In this document: piece by piece, positions 1-6,287 of the stretch
Numbering within the stretch: position 1 is the first letter of the stretch
Layout of the letters: each line of letters begins with the position of its first letter
NCBI GenBank assembly: GCA_005800255.1
Contig: SYGW01000051.1
Location: 1-18,381, forward strand
Direction: 5' to 3'
From: Nitrospiraceae bacterium
GTDB taxonomy: Bacteria > Nitrospirota > Nitrospiria > Nitrospirales > Nitrospiraceae
Length of the DNA: 18,381 bases
Translations under genes and position numbers: made by a program
Notes under the pieces: generated by a model
Seen by the model: only the letters and a program-made list of their open reading frames with translations
Told to the model about the DNA's origin: nothing
The model's database searches: none

Positions 1-1578
1 AGCGAATACGACACGTTCAATGCCGGCCATGCAGGAACCGGGGTTTCGGCTGCGCTCGGGATGGTCGCAGCCCGCGAACAACTGGGGCAGTCGAATAAAG
101 TGGTTTGCGTGGTGGGCGATGGTGCGATGACCGCCGGTATGACCTTGGAGGGACTCCACCATGCCGGCGGGTTGGGGAAGGATTTCCTCGTCATTCTGAA
201 CGACAACCAGATGTCCATCTCCAAGAATGTCGGCGCCATTTCGGCGTACCTCAATAGAACCTTTACCGGTGAGTTCTACACGAAGATCAAAGAGGAAGCC
301 AAGCATTTACTGCAGGCGATTCCGCAAATTGGGCAGCCTATGCAGAGGATTGCGCATCGAGCGGAGGAGTTGGCGAAAGGAATTATTTTGCCGGGGCTGC
401 TATTCGAAGAGTTAGGCTTCCGCTACGTGGGCCCAATCGATGGCCACAATTTCGAGCATCTCTTTGCGACGCTGGAAAATGTCGGGCGGTTGAAGGGGCC
501 CACATTGCTGCACGTGATCACGAAGAAAGGGCTCGGGTACGAGCCGGCCATGAAGAACCCCGTGTGGTTCCATGCCTGTCCGTCCTTTGTGCGTGAAACC
601 GGCAAGCCGGCGGTCAAAGCGCCTCGCCCCTCCTATACGTCGTTCGCGATGCACGCTCTCACCGGATTGGCAAGGCAAGATCCCCGCATTGTGGCGATTA
701 CGGCGGCCATGTGCGAAGGCACCGGGCTGGCGGCGTTTGAAAAGGAATTCCCGGAGCGGATCTACGATGTCGGCATTGCGGAGCAACATGCCGTCACCTT
801 TGCCGGCGGGTTGGCGGCGGAAGGCTTGAGGCCCGTTGTGGTCATGTACTCGACTTTCTTGCAGCGAGCCTATGATCAGGTTGTCCATGATGTGGCCACC
901 CAGAACCTGCCGGTCACCTTCTGTCTCGACCGGGGCGGGCTCGTCGCAGAGGACGGCACTACGCACCATGGCGCGTTCGACTATGCCTACTTGCGCCATA
1001 TGCCGAATATGGTGGTCATGGCGCCGAAAGATGAGAACGAATTGCAGCACATGGTCAAGACGTGTCTTCGGTACGATGGCCCTGCCTCTGTCCGGTATCC
1101 GCGCGGGAGCAGTTTGGGGGTTGCGATGGATCCGGAGCCGGTCGAGCTGCCGATCGGAAAGGCCGAATTGCTGCGGGAGGGGACCGATGTGGCCATCGTA
1201 GCCATCGGTGTCACTGTCTGGCAGGCCATGGAAGCGGCGCGGATGTTGGAACGGGAGGGTGTTTCGGCCGCCGTCGTCAATGGCCGCTTTGTCAAACCCC
1301 TGGATGATGCTCTTCTTGGGGATGTGGCGAGGCGTGTCCGCTGCTTGGTAACGGTCGAGGAGGGGTGTCGGATGGGCGGGTTCGGGGCGGCTGTGCTTGA
1401 GTCCCTGTCCGATCAAGGCATCCTGTTGCCTACGAAGGTGCTGGGGCTTCCCGACTGGTACATTGAACAGGGCCCCCAAGATCTCTTGCGGGACAAGTAT
1501 GGGTTGACCGCCGAGGGGATCTATCAAAGCATCATGGCCTTGTTGGCCAGAGTGCCGGAGCGGATGATCTCTCACTAA
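1..1578 (+). CDS. dxs: 1-deoxy-D-xylulose-5-phosphate synthase (5' truncated)
   Basis: This is the cytoplasmic enzyme that condenses pyruvate and glyceraldehyde 3-phosphate into DXP, the first step of the MEP isoprenoid pathway, using thiamine diphosphate. The frame is open from base 1, where the residues SEYDTFNAGHAGTG already match the interior of Dxs, so roughly the first 100 residues lie outside the window. The visible part is 525 residues; full Dxs is about 620. The thiamine-diphosphate motif GDGAMTAG...NDN lies near bases 115-210. The second transketolase half shows DVGIAEQHAVTFAGGLA (about bases 765-820) with the catalytic Glu, followed by YDQVVHDVATQNLPV and RGGLVAEDGTTHHG. The gene ends 16 bases before ispG, the next-to-last class of enzyme in the same pathway, so the two are probably co-transcribed. 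Identification is secure. Confidence 0.97.
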   Translation, partial: SEYDTFNAGHAGTGVSAALGMVAAREQLGQSNKVVCVVGDGAMTAGMTLEGLHHAGGLGKDFLVILNDNQMSISKNVGAISAYLNRTFTGEFYTKIKEEAKHLLQAIPQIGQPMQRIAHRAEELAKGIILPGLLFEELGFRYVGPIDGHNFEHLFATLENVGRLKGPTLLHVITKKGLGYEPAMKNPVWFHACPSFVRETGKPAVKAPRPSYTSFAMHALTGLARQDPRIVAITAAMCEGTGLAAFEKEFPERIYDVGIAEQHAVTFAGGLAAEGLRPVVVMYSTFLQRAYDQVVHDVATQNLPVTFCLDRGGLVAEDGTTHHGAFDYAYLRHMPNMVVMAPKDENELQHMVKTCLRYDGPASVRYPRGSSLGVAMDPEPVELPIGKAELLREGTDVAIVAIGVTVWQAMEAARMLEREGVSAAVVNGRFVKPLDDALLGDVARRVRCLVTVEEGCRMGGFGAAVLESLSDQGILLPTKVLGLPDWYIEQGPQDLLRDKYGLTAEGIYQSIMALLARVPERMISH

Positions 1579-1594
1579 CGTTCGGACTTCACTC

Positions 1595-2812
1595 GTGCAC
1601 ATCACACGGCGTAAGACCAGGCAGATCAGAGTCGGTAACGTCAAGATCGGGGGAGATGCGCCGATCTCCGTCCAATCAATGACGATTCCCAGCACCAGGG
1701 ATGTGAAGGCCACGGTCGAGCAGATCCATCAACTGGAACAAGCGGGCTGTGAGCTGGTTCGCGTCGCGGTCCCCGACATGGAAGCCGCCGAGGCCTTGCC
1801 CAAGATCAAGGCCCAGATCACGATTCCGCTCATCGCCGACATTCACTTTGATCACCGCTTAGCGTTGAAAGCCGCGGAGGTGGTGGATTGTGTGCGCATC
1901 AATCCGGGGAACATCGGCGCTTGGTGGAAGACGGCCGACGTGATCAAGGCTGTCAATGACCGGGGCATTCCTATCCGGGTCGGAGTCAATGGCGGGTCTC
2001 TGGAGCGGCACCTTCTTGAAAAGTATGGCTACCCGACCGCCGAAGCCTTGGCGGAATCAGCATTGAATGCTGTGCACGCGCTTGAGGATGTCGGCTTCAC
2101 CAACATGAAGGTGTCGCTTAAAGCCTCGGATGTCCATATGGCTGTCGATGCCTACTGGCTGTTTGCCCAGCAGTCCAACCACCCGCTGCACATCGGCATC
2201 ACGGAGGCGGGGACCGCGCAAACCGGGGCCGTAAAGTCCGCGATCGGATTGGGGTGGCTGTTGTCGCAAGGGATCGGGGACACCTTGCGGGTATCGTTGG
2301 CCGCCGATCCCGTTGAAGAGGTGCGGGTCGGGTTCGAGATTTTGAAATCACTGGAGCTGCGCCATCGCGGGATTAACGTGATTGCCTGCCCGACCTGTGG
2401 CCGGGTGGAAATCGACGTCGTGCGGATGGCCAACGAACTGGAAAAGCGGCTGGGACATATCACGGTGCCGTTGAACGTGTCGGTGCTGGGTTGTGTGGTG
2501 AACGGAATCGGAGAAGGCAAGGAAGCCGACATCGGCATTGCGGGTGGTGAAGGCGTAGGTATTCTGTTCAAGCAAGGTAAGCTGGTGCGCAAGGTGCCCA
2601 TGGAAGAACTCATGGATACGCTGATCCAGGAAGTGGAAGTTATGGCGAGGGAGAGGGCGGCTGAATCCGGGGACGGCGCATCGGCGCCACTGTCTTCGCA
2701 TCAGGCGGATGGCGGGCCGAAATGGGACCTCCTGAGTCGCCCGTCCACTCCCGCGCCAGCGCTGGCTTCAGGCCGAGGGCGTGAGATTCCCGTGTTGCCG
2801 AGTAACCGATAG
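1595..2812 (+). CDS. ispG: 4-hydroxy-3-methylbut-2-enyl diphosphate synthase (IspG/GcpE)
   Basis: IspG converts methylerythritol cyclodiphosphate to HMBPP in the MEP pathway through a [4Fe-4S] cluster. The start is a GTG 16 bases after the dxs stop; the protein then opens with RRKTRQIRVGNVKIGG, a typical IspG N-terminus. I see no good Shine-Dalgarno sequence in front of it, so translation may be coupled to dxs. The TIM-barrel part shows VRVAVPDMEAA, ADIHFDHRLAL and RINPGNIG. The cluster ligands are Cys265 and Cys268 (CPTCGR) and Cys300 (VLGCVVNGIGEGKEAD), with the conserved Glu of the NGxGE loop following. The protein is 405 residues, and about 45 residues after residue 360 form a Pro/Ser/Gly-rich tail absent from typical IspG of about 360-370 residues. 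The function is secure; the tail is of unknown use. Confidence 0.96.
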   Translation: MHITRRKTRQIRVGNVKIGGDAPISVQSMTIPSTRDVKATVEQIHQLEQAGCELVRVAVPDMEAAEALPKIKAQITIPLIADIHFDHRLALKAAEVVDCVRINPGNIGAWWKTADVIKAVNDRGIPIRVGVNGGSLERHLLEKYGYPTAEALAESALNAVHALEDVGFTNMKVSLKASDVHMAVDAYWLFAQQSNHPLHIGITEAGTAQTGAVKSAIGLGWLLSQGIGDTLRVSLAADPVEEVRVGFEILKSLELRHRGINVIACPTCGRVEIDVVRMANELEKRLGHITVPLNVSVLGCVVNGIGEGKEADIGIAGGEGVGILFKQGKLVRKVPMEELMDTLIQEVEVMARERAAESGDGASAPLSSHQADGGPKWDLLSRPSTPAPALASGRGREIPVLPSNR

Positions 2813-2826
2813 GTCGTTGATCCGTA

Positions 2827-2856
2827 CTGCAGGCGCCGATGGCCCAGCGTCTGCAG
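2827..2856 (+). other. Hairpin after ispG, possible U-less terminator
   Basis: Bases 2827-2836 pair with 2847-2856 over ten positions, one of them a G-U wobble, around a ten-base loop. The outer six bases on each side are CTGCAG. It lies 14 bases after the ispG stop and before the tRNA promoter. No T-run follows, so it is not a classical intrinsic terminator. It could protect the 3' end of the ispG mRNA or act with Rho. Confidence 0.4.
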
Positions 2857-2874
2857 CACAATCCGGTTCCCTCG

Positions 2875-2903
2875 TTGCGGCGCAGAGAACTGATCGGTAT
2901 GAT
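2875..2903 (+). promoter_or_regulatory. Sigma-70-type promoter of tRNA-Cys
   Basis: TTGCGG (2875-2880) and TATGAT (2898-2903) are separated by exactly 17 bases. The expected start of transcription, about 2910, falls only a few bases before the tRNA 5' end at 2913. The sequence just downstream of the -10 box is GC-rich (GAGTGCCGG), as is common in stable-RNA promoters under stringent control. The assignment is by consensus match and position only. Confidence 0.6.
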
Positions 2904-2912
2904 GAGTGCCGG

Positions 2913-2988
2913 GGCGCCGTACCCAAGTGGCTAAGGGAGCAGTCTGCAAAACTGCGATGCGGCGGTTCGAACCCGCCCGGCGCCTCCA
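2913..2988 (+). tRNA. tRNA-Cys (anticodon GCA)
   Basis: A full cloverleaf can be drawn. The acceptor stem pairs GGCGCCG (2913-2919) with CGGCGCC (2978-2984). The anticodon stem pairs GCAGT (2939-2943) with ACTGC (2951-2955) around the loop CTGCAAA, giving anticodon GCA at 2946-2948. The T arm pairs GGCGG (2961-2965) with CCGCC (2973-2977) around TTCGAAC. The discriminator base is T (2985), and CCA is encoded at 2986-2988. The gene stands alone between ispG and hpnH. Cysteine identity follows directly from the anticodon, and the U73-equivalent discriminator agrees with bacterial tRNA-Cys. Confidence 0.97.
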
Positions 2989-3109
2989 TCAATTCATGGC
3001 TGGTTCTGTCCTGCGTAGCTCAGAATGGACGGGCCAGTGCAGGCTGATGGTGGTTTGACGGTCTTGTCTAGCAGGCAAGGCTAGGGCAATCGCATTTCGA
3101 GCCCAAGTA

Positions 3110-3136
3110 CGATGCGACTGGATTTGTACCGCATCG
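3110..3136 (+). repeat. Inverted repeat in the hpnH leader
   Basis: CGATGCG at 3110-3116 is repeated as its exact reverse complement CGCATCG at 3130-3136, with 13 bases between. The half-site centres are 20 bases apart, about two helical turns, and the repeat ends 27 bases before the hpnH ATG. It could be a dimeric regulator site or a leader hairpin. A 7-base match can also arise by chance. Confidence 0.3.
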
Positions 3137-3163
3137 GATGGATAGAGGACGGAGGGAGAACGC

Positions 3164-4180
3164 ATGGCTGTTCCTGTGTCTCAAATGTATACGGTTGCCA
3201 CATACGTGCTGGCCCAGAAACTCAAGGGCGTCAAGCGATATCCTCTCGTGCTCATGCTCGAGCCGCTCTTTCGCTGCAATTTAGCCTGCGCTGGCTGCGG
3301 GAAAATCCAGTATCCCGACCATGTATTGGACAAGCGATTGACGCCGGAACAGTGTTGGGAGGCGGTCGAGGAGTGCGCCGCGCCGATGGTGAGCATTCCT
3401 GGCGGGGAGCCTCTGATCCACCCGGAAATGGCCGAGATTGTACGCGGCCTTGTCGAACGCAAAAAATATGTCTACCTCTGCACGAATGCCATCCTGCTGG
3501 AGCGCAAGCTGGACGAATATCAGCCGTCCAAGTACTTGACGTTCAGCGTCCACATGGATGGGCTGCAGGAGGAGCATGATTTGGCGGTCTGTCGCGATGG
3601 CGTGTATGACGTGGCCGTCAAGGCTATCCGCGAGGCCTTGAGGCGTGGGTTTCGGGTGACGACCAATACGACTTTGTTCGATGACGCCAATGTTGAGCGC
3701 GTGCGCCGATTCTTCGATGAGATGATGGCGGTGGGGGTCGAGGGGATGATGATTTCCCCCGGGTATAGTTACCAGAAGGCGCCGGACCAGAAAAACTTTC
3801 TCAAGCGCAACCGGACGCGTAACTTGTTTGCCAGGCTGCTCAGCGAGCGGAAGCGCGGGTGGCGCTTCAACCAGTCCCCATTGTTTTTGGAGTTCTTGAT
3901 GGGCAAGCGCGACTACCAGTGTACTCCTTGGGGCAATCCGACCTATAACATCTTCGGCTGGCAAAAGCCCTGTTATTTGCTCCAGGACGGGTATGTCAAG
4001 ACGTTTCAGGAACTGCTGGAACAGACGGAGTGGGACCAGTACGGCACAGGCCGGAACGAGAAGTGTGCCGACTGCATGGTCCACTGTGGATACGAGCCGT
4101 CCGCCGTCGAAGACACGTTCGGGTCTTGGTCCGGATTCGGCCGGACTGTCAAAGCCACCTTGCTTCCGAATGCCCGATAA
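3164..4180 (+). CDS. hpnH: Hopanoid biosynthesis radical SAM protein HpnH
   Basis: HpnH is the radical SAM enzyme that joins an adenosine-derived unit to diploptene to give adenosylhopane, the first step of extended hopanoid side-chain synthesis. The protein is 338 residues, a normal length. It starts at ATG 3164, five bases after a strong GGAGGGAG. The radical SAM motif CNLACAGC supplies Cys38, Cys42 and Cys45 in the family's CxxxCxxC form, followed by IPGGEPLIHP near residues 78-87. The C-terminal part has CTPWGNPTYNIFGWQKPCY (252-271) and a further cysteine group, CADCMVHC (301-308), as in HpnH. The MEP genes upstream feed the same isoprenoid supply. No squalene-hopene cyclase is seen in the window, so the rest of the hopanoid set must lie elsewhere. 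Confidence 0.95.
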   Translation: MAVPVSQMYTVATYVLAQKLKGVKRYPLVLMLEPLFRCNLACAGCGKIQYPDHVLDKRLTPEQCWEAVEECAAPMVSIPGGEPLIHPEMAEIVRGLVERKKYVYLCTNAILLERKLDEYQPSKYLTFSVHMDGLQEEHDLAVCRDGVYDVAVKAIREALRRGFRVTTNTTLFDDANVERVRRFFDEMMAVGVEGMMISPGYSYQKAPDQKNFLKRNRTRNLFARLLSERKRGWRFNQSPLFLEFLMGKRDYQCTPWGNPTYNIFGWQKPCYLLQDGYVKTFQELLEQTEWDQYGTGRNEKCADCMVHCGYEPSAVEDTFGSWSGFGRTVKATLLPNAR

Positions 4181-4223
4181 TTCAAGGACCCCGCACGCAT
4201 ACTCCATACAATCTTCGTCGAGC

Positions 4224-4613
4224 ATGACTGACTCCAAGCAGCATGGGCCCGAGGCGCAAAGCCTTGAGGGAAGGATCTTCCGCCCGGCCAATCCCAAAGA
4301 GCTGGCCGAGGCGGTAGAGCAGGCCTTTGATTATCGAGGTGATATAACGCTGGCGCTGGCCTCCGGCGCCACGATTGAGGGCTATCTCTTCAACCGTACC
4401 CCGACCGGCTCCCGTCCATTCTTGCAGATGTTCCCCAAAGGCCAGTCGGATGAACGAATGATCGAGTATGCCGACATTGTCTCGATTGCTTTCAGCGGCA
4501 AGGACACGGCTTCGGGGAAATCCTGGGAGTCCTGGGTCGAGAAAAAAGAGTCGCAGCGGCGTGTAGAATCTGAGCAGGCTGCCGCCGAAGCCAAGGCTCG
4601 GGGGCACCTCTAG
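4224..4613 (+). CDS. Small conserved-type hypothetical protein beside hpnH
   Basis: The protein is 129 residues, with no signal peptide, membrane segment or cysteine, so it is probably cytoplasmic. The recognisable pattern is an N-terminal FRPANPKELAEAVEQAFDY (19-37), then a short beta-rich stretch GDITLALASGATIEGYLF (39-56), and a signature ADIVSIAFSGKDTASGKSWESW (83-104). The pattern of alternating strands resembles a small beta-barrel fold of the Sm/SH3 sort, but this is impression only. The C-terminal 25 residues are charged and probably helical. The ATG at 4224 is chosen because conserved-looking sequence begins soon after it; no good Shine-Dalgarno is visible. It lies 43 bases after hpnH on the same strand, so it is probably co-transcribed. 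I recall similar unnamed proteins in other bacteria but cannot give a function. Confidence 0.8.
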   Translation: MTDSKQHGPEAQSLEGRIFRPANPKELAEAVEQAFDYRGDITLALASGATIEGYLFNRTPTGSRPFLQMFPKGQSDERMIEYADIVSIAFSGKDTASGKSWESWVEKKESQRRVESEQAAAEAKARGHL

Positions 4614-4622
4614 CCGTCTCTG

Positions 4623-4654
4623 GCAAGGGAGGGTTTTTCTTCCCTAGCCCTTGC
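4623..4654 (+). terminator. Hairpin after the hpnH unit, possible terminator
   Basis: GCAAGGG (4623-4629) pairs with CCCTTGC (4648-4654). Beyond a two-base bulge, AGGG (4630-4633) pairs with CCCT (4642-4645) around a T-rich loop. It starts 9 bases after the preceding stop codon and before the next promoter, where a terminator is expected. The T-run is in the loop and not after the stem, so intrinsic termination is doubtful. Confidence 0.45.
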
Positions 4655-4756
4655 GACTATTCAGCGTAAACTTCCGCTATTAGTGCCCTGTCTCATCTCT
4701 TCTCTCGGCCCCTCGATACATGCTGCGGACCGCGACCAGACGGTGGATTCACATTG

Positions 4757-4785
4757 TTGACAAAGCCCAGGGCCTGTGCTAAAAA
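4757..4785 (+). promoter_or_regulatory. Sigma-70-type promoter for the 4862 gene
   Basis: A perfect TTGACA (4757-4762) is followed after 17 bases by TAAAAA (4780-4785). A TG at 4777-4778 sits one base upstream of the -10 box, as in extended -10 promoters. The expected start of transcription near 4792 gives a leader of about 70 bases before the ATG at 4862. This would make the downstream gene independent of the hpnH unit. Confidence 0.55.
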
Positions 4786-4861
4786 TGGCGCGCCTAAATT
4801 CAGGCGCAACCTGTTTTTGTGTGCTTTTCCCAGAGGTGAGGCGTCGCCAAGGCTTTTGGAC

Positions 4862-5434
4862 ATGGATGCGGCGACACAGATTTCGAATGAATGGAAGCAT
4901 GGGCATGGTTCAGTTCGATTCACGGCGTTTGCGCGGATAGCACTGGCTGTTTCGGCGAGCTGGATCAGCGGCATCACGTATCTTGCCGGAGTTGCCGAGG
5001 CCATGCACGAGGTAGACCACCGGTTCACAATTGAAGGGCACGTCTGTGGGGTTGATGGCCGTCCGGTTCCTGAGGCCAAGGTGACAGTGAAGGACACGCG
5101 GGTGTCCATCGGCACGGCGGTGTTCACGGACGCACACGGATATTACAAGGCGGTGCTTCATCTCCACAATGATAATCGCGGCGATCCCATTTTAGTGGCC
5201 GCCTTGGAGGAGGAGCAAAAAGTCACCGCACAGTTTGATCCGGCAGATGTCAAGAGTGAACGGCAGGTCACGGTCAATATTGGGGCAGGGTGTGCCGTCC
5301 AGCGAGAAGAATATTCGCGCTGGCTCTACTATGGAGTAGGGCTTGGTCTTGCGGTGGCGGTAGTGGCGGCCAGCGTGGGACTCGTGAAAAATCGCCGGCG
5401 GGCCCAAAAGCGGGGGAGAGGGCAACGCAAATAG
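4862..5434 (+). CDS. Membrane-anchored carboxypeptidase-regulatory-like domain protein
   Basis: The protein is 190 residues. A hydrophobic stretch at about 23-47, ending in AEA, is a likely signal peptide or membrane segment. Residues 55-140 read as one extracytoplasmic beta-sandwich of the carboxypeptidase-regulatory/Cna-B type: FTIEGHVCGVDGRPVPEAKV, then FTDAHGYYKAVLHLH, the usual 'further-modified, then elaborated' pattern. A C-terminal helix (about 156-176) is followed by a strongly basic tail (KNRRRAQKRGRGQRK), which should leave the tail in the cytoplasm. The ATG at 4862 is preferred because it lies downstream of the promoter at 4757-4785; a TTG at 4754 would overlap that promoter. The Shine-Dalgarno is poor (GAGGTGAGG, about 20 bases upstream). 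Its role is unknown. A structural or assembly role for the downstream electron-transfer cluster is possible but unsupported. Confidence 0.75.
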   Translation: MDAATQISNEWKHGHGSVRFTAFARIALAVSASWISGITYLAGVAEAMHEVDHRFTIEGHVCGVDGRPVPEAKVTVKDTRVSIGTAVFTDAHGYYKAVLHLHNDNRGDPILVAALEEEQKVTAQFDPADVKSERQVTVNIGAGCAVQREEYSRWLYYGVGLGLAVAVVAASVGLVKNRRRAQKRGRGQRK

Positions 5435-5528
5435 CTCACGTCGTGCATGGTTCGCGAAGAGGTCATGCCCGCCTCGCACTGGTCTGCGTGGCGGACGATG
5501 CGACGTCGCGGGCGATCTGGGCAGTGGC

Positions 5529-5563
5529 GCTTTTGCTTCAGGCCGGCCGGCTTGGGTAAAAGC
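5529..5563 (+). terminator. Imperfect hairpin with T-rich tail, possible terminator
   Basis: GCTTTT (5529-5534) pairs with AAAAGC (5558-5563), and an inner stem forms around GGCC between about 5539 and 5554. The sequence after it (GTCTTGGTTTGTTGAGTTCTTTT) is T-rich but interrupted. It lies in the 210-base gap between the 4862 gene and the respiratory cluster, where a terminator would separate two units. The internal loop weakens the call. Confidence 0.35.
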
Positions 5564-5630
5564 GTCTTGGTTTGTTGAGTTCTTTTAATGTCACGTCATC
5601 GGACGTTCTTGTGCAGAGGGCTGGTCATAG

Positions 5631-5637
5631 AAAGGAG
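5631..5637 (+). promoter_or_regulatory. Shine-Dalgarno that fixes the first cytochrome start
   Basis: AAAGGAG ends seven bases before ATG 5645. It selects this ATG over the in-frame ATG at 5588, which would put a hydrophilic, Arg-rich stretch in front of the lipoprotein signal. Confidence 0.75.
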
Positions 5638-5644
5638 TGGGTGG

Positions 5645-6253
5645 ATGAATATGAATCGGATGGCATGGTTGAAAATGACAATGGTGATCGGGTTGTCGAC
5701 TATCGGCTTGGGGCTTGCCGGATGTGGAGGGGGCGAAGGGGGAGGGGAGGGGCCAGTTGTGGCGCCACCGCCTCCGCCAGCTGAATATGCCGACAAGCAT
5801 ATGCCTGCAGGCTGGTGGGCTGATGACAAGATTGTGGAAGAGGGCCGTCAGTTGTATATCGGCGCAAAGAATCCTGACGTTAACTGTGCCAGTTGCCATG
5901 GCAAGGACGGAAAGCCGGTCAAGGCCGGGGCCAGGGACTTCCGCAATACCGAACGTATGAAGTTGTATTCCGACTCGGTTTGGTTCTGGCGCATCTCCGA
6001 AGGCGTGCCCAACACCAAGATGAAGGCCTGGAAGAGCAAGCTGCCGGAGGAGGATCGCTGGAAGTTGGTGGCTTTCGAACGGACCTGGGGGTTGAAGGGC
6101 CAGGAATGGGATGACGCCAAGAAGTCCTGGGTGCCTGTGGGCAGTGCAGGGGGGGCGGCTCCGGCGGCGGCTCCTGCGCCCGGTGGCGCGGAAGCTCCGG
6201 CTGGTGATGTGAAGGGTGCGGCTCCGGCGGTGCCTGCGGCCGGCGGGAAGTAG
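5645..6253 (+). CDS. Monoheme c-type cytochrome lipoprotein (FWRI type)
   Basis: This is the first gene of the respiratory cluster. Of 202 residues, the N-terminus MNMNRMAWLKMTMV... leads to the lipobox LAGC with Cys27 as the lipidated residue, so the protein should be tethered on the outer face of the cytoplasmic membrane or at the outer membrane. A Gly/Pro-rich linker (28-46) precedes one class I-like cytochrome domain with CASCH at 81-85. A Met around residue 126 (NTKMKAWKSKLP) is the likely sixth ligand. The FWRISEG segment (114-120) recurs in the cytochrome at 14461, so the two are paralogs. The last 40 residues are an Ala/Pro/Gly-rich tail. No clear promoter is visible in front of the gene. 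It probably passes electrons to or from the neighbouring membrane complex; the partner is unknown. Confidence 0.9.
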   Translation: MNMNRMAWLKMTMVIGLSTIGLGLAGCGGGEGGGEGPVVAPPPPPAEYADKHMPAGWWADDKIVEEGRQLYIGAKNPDVNCASCHGKDGKPVKAGARDFRNTERMKLYSDSVWFWRISEGVPNTKMKAWKSKLPEEDRWKLVAFERTWGLKGQEWDDAKKSWVPVGSAGGAAPAAAPAPGGAEAPAGDVKGAAPAVPAAGGK

Positions 6254-6287
6254 GATACGGATTCTGGAGGGGGGGCGGCGAGACACC

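Noticed and set aside
412..1713. Long open frame on the minus strand opposite dxs (433 codons)
   Set aside because: It lies antisense to unmistakable dxs coding sequence, its product is rich in Arg, Gly and His with no recognisable motif, and such frames are common opposite GC-rich genes.
3011..3045. tRNA-like D-arm sequence (TAGCTCAG at 3016-3023) after tRNA-Cys
   Set aside because: No matching acceptor 3' strand, anticodon arm or T-arm could be found, so there is no second tRNA.
5567..5589. Possible promoter (TTGGTT / TTTAAT) before the respiratory cluster
   Set aside because: The boxes are only 11 bases apart, and no alternative pair with 16-18 base spacing was found.
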